From Bauldia sp. (GTDB taxonomy: Bacteria > Pseudomonadota > Alphaproteobacteria > Rhizobiales > Kaistiaceae): 64,000 nucleotides of DNA. The notes below the pieces were generated by a model, which saw only the letters and a program-made list of their open reading frames with translations, had not been told where the DNA came from and searched no databases. Both the position numbers and the translations under genes were made by a program. Positions 58,234 to 64,000 of this stretch are shown piece by piece. Where the stretch lies: assembly GCA_028284325.1 (NCBI GenBank), contig JANQRX010000006.1, forward strand, positions 124,001 to 188,000, given 5' to 3'. Position 1 is the first letter of the stretch; every line of letters starts with the position of its first letter.

Positions 58234-59178
58234 TCAGCGCATGGTGCGCTCGATCAGATCGAGCGTGCGCATCGCCGGCAGGCACCGGGCGACGCTGGCA
58301 TTGGGCTCGCGGCCGTCCGCGATGGCGCCGAGGAACTCGCGGTCGATCAACTCGATCCCGTTGCTGGAGACCGCGACGCCGGTGAGGTCGATCTTGTTGC
58401 CCTCGCCGTCGAACAGGTCGTCGTAGTTCGCCACATAGGTGCCGTTGTCGCAGATGTAGCGGAAGAAGGTGCCGAGGGGGCCCTTGTTGTTGAACGACAG
58501 GGAGAGGGTGCAGATCGCGCCGTTCCCGGCCTTCATGCCGATCGCCATGTCCATGGCGATACCGAGTTCCGGGTGCATCGGCCCCTGCAGGCCGAACGCC
58601 TCCGTCGCGACGCCGCCGGTCTGGTACTGGAACAGGTCGACCGAATGGCAAGCATGATGCCACAGGAGATGATCGGTCCACGAGCGCGGCTTGCCCAGCG
58701 CGTTCATGTTGGTGCGGCGGAAGAAGTAGGTCTGGATGTCCATCTGCTGGATGGTCAGCTCACCGGCCCTGATGCGGTCGTGGACCCATTGGTGGCTCGG
58801 GTTGAAGCGGCGTACGTGGCCGGCCATGGCCACAAGCCCGGTCTCCTTCTGCACACGCACGATCTCCTCGGAGTCGGCGAGGCTGTCGGCCATGGGAATC
58901 TCGATCAGCACGTGCTTGCCGGCGCGCAGGCACTGGATCGCCTGCTCCGCGTGCACCTGCGTCGGCGTGGAGAGAATGACGGCGTCGACATCCGGTCGGG
59001 CGAGGCTTTCGGCGAGATCGGTGGTGGCGTGCGCGATGCCGCGCTCCTTGGCGAACGCCTCGATGTCGCCAGCCACGCGCCCGACGACCGACGTGACCTC
59101 CACGCCGTCGATGGCGGCGAGCGCGTCGAGATGCTTCATGCCGAAGGCGCCCGCGGCGCCGGCCACACAAACCTTCAT
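58234..59178 (-). CDS. ligC: Gfo/Idh/MocA oxidoreductase, LigC-like (4-carboxy-2-hydroxymuconate-6-semialdehyde dehydrogenase)
   Basis: CTPTQ-like STPTQVHAEQAIQCLRAGKHVLIEIPMADSL; GHVRRFNPSHQWVHDRIRAGELTIQQMDIQTYFFRRTNMNALGKPRSWTDHLLWHHACHSVDLF, matching recalled Sphingobium LigC. Confidence 0.88.
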   Translation of the reverse strand: MKVCVAGAAGAFGMKHLDALAAIDGVEVTSVVGRVAGDIEAFAKERGIAHATTDLAESLARPDVDAVILSTPTQVHAEQAIQCLRAGKHVLIEIPMADSLADSEEIVRVQKETGLVAMAGHVRRFNPSHQWVHDRIRAGELTIQQMDIQTYFFRRTNMNALGKPRSWTDHLLWHHACHSVDLFQYQTGGVATEAFGLQGPMHPELGIAMDMAIGMKAGNGAICTLSLSFNNKGPLGTFFRYICDNGTYVANYDDLFDGEGNKIDLTGVAVSSNGIELIDREFLGAIADGREPNASVARCLPAMRTLDLIERTMR

Positions 59179-60158
59179 ACCCGTTCTTCCGTCTTCGTGA
59201 TCCGTGGTGAGTCCGCGGGCGCGTCCTGATGGTCGTCGAGCGCCGCAAGCATGCGGTCGGCGAGCGCGGCGTAGTCATCGCCGTCGCCGGGTTCCGATGC
59301 AAGCGCGAGATCGCCGATCCGCCGCTGCCAGACCTCGGTGGCCGCGCTCATGACGCTGTCGAGCCCGAGATCGTCGACCGTGCGCGCGACCTCGCGCATC
59401 TCGCCGGCGCGCCTGGTGCCGTGGACGGCCACTCGTTCGAGCATGTAGGCGGCTCGGGCGGGCCAATCGAACTCCGGATAGGTGTCGGCCAAAGAGTCGA
59501 GCACCGCGGCATCGACGCCGGACTTTCGCGCCGCCAGCACGCATTCCAGTATGAGCGCTTCGAGCCCCTTCATCATCACGCTGCGGATCATCTTGATCGC
59601 GGCGGCATCGCCGATCCCCGGACCGGCGAGGGTCGCGTCCATATCGAGGTCGGTGAGTGCGGTCAGGGCCGCTGCCGCATGGGGGCCGGCGACGAGAAGC
59701 GGGGTGCGGTGGCCGCGCGGACGAACCGGCGCCATGATCGCGACGTCGATGAAGTGTGCGCCCGCGTTGCCGATGATGGCGGCGGCCCTGCGCTTGGTCG
59801 ACGGGGCGGTGGAGTTGCAATCGAGGTAGAGGGCGCCCGGCTGCAGATGGGGCGCGGCGGCCGTCGCGGCATGTTCGGCGTTGGCCGGCGTAACCAGCGA
59901 GAACACACGGTCGGATTCGGCGAGCGCCGCTGCGATCTCCCCGCAGCCTTCGACCGCGGAAGATTCGTAGTCGGCCCGTTTGCCGGCGCGGACCGCCGGA
60001 TCGGGATTGTCGGTCTTGATGTCGTAGGCGCGAACCGGGATCGGCGTATCCCAGCCGTCGACAAATGCCTGCCCGGCTTCGCCGAATCCGATCACGGCGA
60101 TCTTGCGTACGTGCTGGTCAGGTTCGCGCGTCAAAGGATGGCTGCTCGTGTGTGTCAT
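59175..60158 (-). CDS. NAD(P)-binding oxidoreductase, 6-phosphogluconate dehydrogenase-like with DUF1932-type C-terminus
   Basis: KIAVIGFGEAGQAFVDGW; LYLDCNSTAPSTKRRAAAIIG; KMIRSVMMKGLEALILECVLAARKSGVD. Confidence 0.82.
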   Translation of the reverse strand: MTHTSSHPLTREPDQHVRKIAVIGFGEAGQAFVDGWDTPIPVRAYDIKTDNPDPAVRAGKRADYESSAVEGCGEIAAALAESDRVFSLVTPANAEHAATAAAPHLQPGALYLDCNSTAPSTKRRAAAIIGNAGAHFIDVAIMAPVRPRGHRTPLLVAGPHAAAALTALTDLDMDATLAGPGIGDAAAIKMIRSVMMKGLEALILECVLAARKSGVDAAVLDSLADTYPEFDWPARAAYMLERVAVHGTRRAGEMREVARTVDDLGLDSVMSAATEVWQRRIGDLALASEPGDGDDYAALADRMLAALDDHQDAPADSPRITKTEERV

Positions 60159-61480
60159 GGCTGCGTAGCACCGCGTTTCCGGCCCCTGGTATTCAATCGG
60201 CGCGGCTTGCCATTGGTTCGGCGAGACCGTGCGATCGGGTTGGACGCGGCCAGCCGTCCGGCCGCGCGCAGGTGGTCGAGAAAGCGGGTCTGCGTGGGTG
60301 TGGCCCGCCAGTCGCGCCGGTAGGTCAGGCCAATGGGGCGCTCGCTGCCGGGGAGGTCGATTGCCAGCGGTAGCATGGTCCCGTGTTCGAGTTCGTAACG
60401 GATCTGCTGCAGCGAGATGATGGTGATGTAATTTCCGCGCGCCAGCAGGCCGCGGACGAGCACCAGCGAACTGGAGACGACGCGTACCGGCGTTCGCGGC
60501 TGCTCACCGATCCTCAGCGTGTCGTAGAGATAGCTGCCGGCCGGCGTGCTCTTCGGCGGGGCGACCCACGGATAGGCGAGCGTATCGGCGAGGGCGATGC
60601 GCCGCTTGCCCGCCAGCGGATGGCCGGCGCCGACGACGACAGCCAGGGGATCCTCGAACAAAGGTTCCTGCACGACATCGTCGGTAGGTGCGGGATCGCG
60701 CAGCGCGCCGATCATGCAGTCGAGCTCGCCCTGTCGCAGCGACCGCAGGAGTTCGTCATAGCGGCCGTCGACGGCCCTGACCTGGACGAGCTCGTGTTCG
60801 TCGATCAGGGCGGCGATGGCGGTGGGCAGCACGAAGGTGCGCGCCAGCGGCAGGGTGCCGATCACGATGCGGGTGGAATCGCGTTCGAGAACCTGGTCGA
60901 TCTCGTCAAGGCCTTGCCGGAGCTCGACCAAAGCGAGGCGCGCGTGGCGGGCGAGCAGGCGGGCGGCGGGGGTCGGCGCAATGCCGTCATGGGCGCTTTC
61001 GAACAGCTTGAGCCCGGAGACACGTTCGAGGTTGCGGGCCGCGCGGTGGATCGAGGGCTGGGAGATGCCGATGTGGCGCGCGGCCAGGCTGTAGTTCCGC
61101 GCCTCGACCACGGCGATCAGGGCGCGAAGCTGCGAGGCCGTCATCAGGCGATCGAACCGCTGGAAGCCGCGGGCGCGGGGCTTGCCGCCGATCCGGGCCG
61201 CGTCACGGGCGCCGGATTCCAGCAAGGCCATGGCCCGATCGACGCGGACGCGCAGCGTTTCGCCGAAGCCGGTGGTGAAGAAGCCGTCGGCGCGCCGGTC
61301 GAACAGGGCCACGCCCACGCCGGTCTCCAGCCGGGCGATGGCCTGGGTTGCCGCCGGTTGCGACAGATGCTCGCGCTCGGCCGCCACACTGATCCTGCGG
61401 CAGCGCGCCAGCTCGCTGAAAACCCTGAGATGACGGAGGTTTGGGATGCCCGCGAGAAGGCCATGATCATCGCTCATCAC
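60155..61480 (-). CDS. LysR family regulator with two tandem N-terminal HTH domains
   Basis: First HTH NLRHLRVFSELARCRRISVAAEREHLSQPAATQAIARLETGVGVALFDRR; second HTH SQLRALIAVVEARNYSLAARHIGISQPSIHRAARNLERVSGLKLFES; C-terminal LysR substrate domain. Confidence 0.88.
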   Translation of the reverse strand: MMSDDHGLLAGIPNLRHLRVFSELARCRRISVAAEREHLSQPAATQAIARLETGVGVALFDRRADGFFTTGFGETLRVRVDRAMALLESGARDAARIGGKPRARGFQRFDRLMTASQLRALIAVVEARNYSLAARHIGISQPSIHRAARNLERVSGLKLFESAHDGIAPTPAARLLARHARLALVELRQGLDEIDQVLERDSTRIVIGTLPLARTFVLPTAIAALIDEHELVQVRAVDGRYDELLRSLRQGELDCMIGALRDPAPTDDVVQEPLFEDPLAVVVGAGHPLAGKRRIALADTLAYPWVAPPKSTPAGSYLYDTLRIGEQPRTPVRVVSSSLVLVRGLLARGNYITIISLQQIRYELEHGTMLPLAIDLPGSERPIGLTYRRDWRATPTQTRFLDHLRAAGRLAASNPIARSRRTNGKPRRLNTRGRKRGATQP

Positions 61481-61628
61481 AGGCGACTATAGCATCATTG
61501 AATGGCGCGCGAGGGCTTCGCATTGGCCTCTGGCGGGGCGCGACGGCACCCTTGATCCAGTGTCGTCGGCGCGCGAGGGTGATTGGCGGGGCTGATCGAC
61601 AACACTTTTACTTTTTGCGGGGGCGGCC

Positions 61629-62498
61629 TTGGACGCGGACTACCGACCCTTCCACCCATCGCCATCGAAGCCGGCGTTTCGGCCACCGCCGGGCGCGGTC
61701 GACGCTCATTGCCATGTGTTCGGTCCGGCGGCGCGCTTCCCCTTCGCGCCGGAGCGCAAATACACGCCGTGCGACGCGCCCAAGGAGAAGCTGTTCGAGC
61801 TTCACGACTTCCTCGGCTTCGAGCGCAGCGTCATCGTCCAGGCGACCTGCCACGGCAAGGACAACGCGGCACTGGTCGACGCCCTCGACGCGGCGGGGAA
61901 CCGTGCCCGCGGCGTCGCCAGCGTCGCGCCCGACATCAGCGACGACGAGCTTGCGGCGCTCGACGCGGCCGGCGTCCGGGGCGTGCGGTTCAACTTCGTG
62001 CGCCGGCTGGTCGACGCCACGCCGCGCGACGTTTTCCTGTCGATCGCGCAACGGATCCACGCGCTCGGCTGGCATGTGGTCGTCTACTTCGAGGCGCAGG
62101 ACCTCGCCGACCTGACGCCGTTCCTGCGGCAACTGCCGACCACCATCGTGGTCGATCACATGGGGCGTCCGGACGTGGCCGCCGGTGTGGACCATCCGGA
62201 CTTTCAGCGGTTCGCGTCGCTGATGGGGGAGATGCCGAACCTTTGGTCGAAGGTCACCTGCCCCGAGCGGCTGTCACCCTCCGGGCCACCCTACGACGAC
62301 GTGGTGCCGTTCGCCGCCGCGCTGGTCGAGCGGTTTCCCGACCGCGTCCTGTGGGGCACCGACTGGCCCCATCCCAACATGACGTCGCACATGCCGGACG
62401 ACGGTCAGCTCGTGGACTTCATTCCAAGAATTGCACCGACCGCGGACCTCCAGAAGGCGCTGCTGGTGGATAATCCCCGGCGCCTCTACTGGTCCTGA
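61629..62498 (+). CDS. ligI: Amidohydrolase, 2-pyrone-4,6-dicarboxylate hydrolase (LigI)-like
   Basis: GAVDAHCHVFGPAARFPFAPERKYTPCDAPKEKLFELHDFLGFERSVIVQATCHGKDNAALVDAL; VLWGTDWPHPNM. Confidence 0.86.
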   Translation: MDADYRPFHPSPSKPAFRPPPGAVDAHCHVFGPAARFPFAPERKYTPCDAPKEKLFELHDFLGFERSVIVQATCHGKDNAALVDALDAAGNRARGVASVAPDISDDELAALDAAGVRGVRFNFVRRLVDATPRDVFLSIAQRIHALGWHVVVYFEAQDLADLTPFLRQLPTTIVVDHMGRPDVAAGVDHPDFQRFASLMGEMPNLWSKVTCPERLSPSGPPYDDVVPFAAALVERFPDRVLWGTDWPHPNMTSHMPDDGQLVDFIPRIAPTADLQKALLVDNPRRLYWS

Positions 62499-62528
62499 TC
62501 GCCGGGCGGGTCCGGCAGATGGTAAATC

Positions 62529-62543
62529 TTAGAACAGTTCTAA
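62529..62543. promoter_or_regulatory. Irr/ICE-like palindromic operator
   Basis: TTAGAAC-A-GTTCTAA perfect palindrome upstream of an imelysin gene. Confidence 0.55.
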
Positions 62544-62568
62544 ACTATTGTAATTGCAGCGCAATTTC

Positions 62569-62597
62569 TTGACGGTCGGCATCGGGCCGACTATAGG
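62569..62597 (+). promoter_or_regulatory. Sigma70-like promoter for imelysin gene
   Basis: TTGACG, 17 nt spacer, TATAGG. Confidence 0.55.
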
Positions 62598-62648
62598 CGG
62601 CAGCGCTTTTCACCGCACCCGGACCTTAACCCCGGCCAGGAGAGACCC

Positions 62649-63914
62649 ATGTCCATCACGAAAACGGCGGCGTTGGCCGCCGCCATGACCGTTGCGTTCG
62701 CCACCGGCGGATCGGCCGCCGACTCGCGCGATGTGCTCGCGACCTACGCCGATATCGCGCTTGCCAAATACGAAGACTCGCTGACGACGGCGCGCGCGCT
62801 TGACGCTGCGATCGGTCGCCTGCTGACGGCGCCGAGCGCGGCCGCCCTCGACGAGGCCCGCGAGGCCTGGATCGCGGCCCGCGTGCCCTACCAGCAGACC
62901 GAGGCCTACCGCTTCGGCAACGCGCTGGTCGACGACTGGGAGGGCCGGGTCAATGCCTGGCCGCTCGACGAGGGGCTGATCGACTACGTGGACGCCGGCT
63001 ACGGCATCGATTCCGATATCAACGACCTCTACGTCGCCAACGTCGTCGCCAACGCCTCGATCACCATCAACGGCCAGCCGACCGACGCGTCGGACCTGAC
63101 GCCGCGCTTCCTGGCCGAGACATTGCACGAGGCCGGTGGTGTCGAGGCCAATGTGGCCACGGGCTATCACGCGATCGAGTTCCTGCTGTGGGGGCAGGAC
63201 CTCAACGGCACCGGCCCCGGCGCCGGTGCGCGGCCCCACACGGATTTCGACACGGCGAACTGCACCAACGGCAGCTGCGACCGTCGTGCCGCCTATCTCG
63301 CCGCGGCGTCCGAGCTTCTGGTCACCGACCTCGAGGAGATGGTCGGCAACTGGCGCGCGCAGGGCGCGGCCCGGCTTGCGCTGCTGGCCGACCCCGATGC
63401 CGGGCTCGCCGCCATCCTCACCGGGATGGGATCGCTGTCCTATGGCGAACTCGCCGGGGAGCGTATGAAGCTCGGGCTGCTCCTGCACGACCCGGAGGAG
63501 GAGCACGACTGCTTCTCCGACAACACCCACGCCTCGCACTTCTACGACATCGTCGGCATCCGCAACGTCTATGGCGGCAGCTACGAGCGCATCAATCGCT
63601 CGGTGGTCAGCGGACCGTCGATCGCCGATCTGGTCGCGGCGGCCGATCCGGCCCTTGATCGCGAATTGCGCGACAAGCTGGACGCCACGCTGGCAGCGGC
63701 GGAGATCATGCGCGAGCGTGCCGACACCGTGGAGGCCTACGACCAGATGATCGCGCCCGGCAACGCTGACGGGAACCAGGTGGTGCAGGCCGTGATCGAT
63801 GCGCTGGTCGACCAGACCCGCTCCATCGAACGGGCGGTGGTGGCGCTTGGTCTCGGCGGGATCGCGATCGAGGGGTCGGACAGCCTCGACAATCCGAACG
63901 CGGTCTTCCAGTAA
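62649..63914 (+). CDS. Imelysin family (M75-like/IrpA) protein
   Basis: Signal peptide; GYHAIEFLLWGQDLNGTGPGAGARPHTDF (GxHxxE); GERMKLGLLLHDPEEEHDCFSDNTH. Confidence 0.92.
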   Translation: MSITKTAALAAAMTVAFATGGSAADSRDVLATYADIALAKYEDSLTTARALDAAIGRLLTAPSAAALDEAREAWIAARVPYQQTEAYRFGNALVDDWEGRVNAWPLDEGLIDYVDAGYGIDSDINDLYVANVVANASITINGQPTDASDLTPRFLAETLHEAGGVEANVATGYHAIEFLLWGQDLNGTGPGAGARPHTDFDTANCTNGSCDRRAAYLAAASELLVTDLEEMVGNWRAQGAARLALLADPDAGLAAILTGMGSLSYGELAGERMKLGLLLHDPEEEHDCFSDNTHASHFYDIVGIRNVYGGSYERINRSVVSGPSIADLVAAADPALDRELRDKLDATLAAAEIMRERADTVEAYDQMIAPGNADGNQVVQAVIDALVDQTRSIERAVVALGLGGIAIEGSDSLDNPNAVFQ

Positions 63915-64000
63915 GGGGCGACCGGCAGGACGCGTCGCCGCCCGTGCACGGTGGCGGCGGACGATCGGAGTATGTGATGGCGATTCAATCGCGGATCGCT

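Noticed and set aside
1-64000. CRISPR arrays, tRNA/rRNA genes, prophage or defence islands
   Set aside because: No regularly spaced repeats, cloverleaf-like sequences, phage structural genes, integrases or known defence genes were recognised by reading.

Overview
High-GC window, probably alphaproteobacterial (inferred from gene content), densely coding, with no tRNA, rRNA or CRISPR seen. Five blocks: (1) 0-13.7 kb: an iterative, highly reducing type I PKS (KS-AT-DH-cMT-ER-KR-ACP) in a tight operon with an alpha-oxoamine synthase (AOS) and two LptF/LptG-type permeases, followed by a divergent pair of a GNAT-fold N-acyltransferase-like protein and a classical SDR. This is the best candidate for an undescribed system: a PKS-built, sphinganine-like or RkpAGH-like envelope lipid with its own export permeases. 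(2) 13.7-27 kb: a mosaic glycan island (GT4, MJ1255-like GT, NodB-type deacetylase, two GT32-like, FkbM-like, exostosin-like, Anp1-like and GT2 proteins, one fused ABC exporter) with no Wzx/Wzy or KpsMT-like genes visible. (3) 27-41 kb: mostly housekeeping or ordinary metabolism (divergent PanB-like protein, MsbA-like ABC, M20 amidohydrolase, DacF-like, CobW-like, TusA, acyl-CoA synthetase, proVWX-like) plus a ~270 bp inverted-repeat-bounded intergenic element. (4) 41-52 kb: a candidate organosulfonate locus (YihV-like kinase, GabD-family aldehyde dehydrogenase, ComC/Ldh-like dehydrogenase, SuyA/SuyB-like UxaA-family pair, GntR regulator, XylFGH-like ABC transporter). (5) 52-64 kb: a degenerate M24 protein, CRTAC1-like protein, photolyase, diheme cytochrome c, part of a protocatechuate 4,5-cleavage set (LigC-like, LigI-like, a tandem-HTH LysR) and an imelysin preceded by an Irr-like palindrome. 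Product calls come from motif reading and recalled family sequences; no searches were run.
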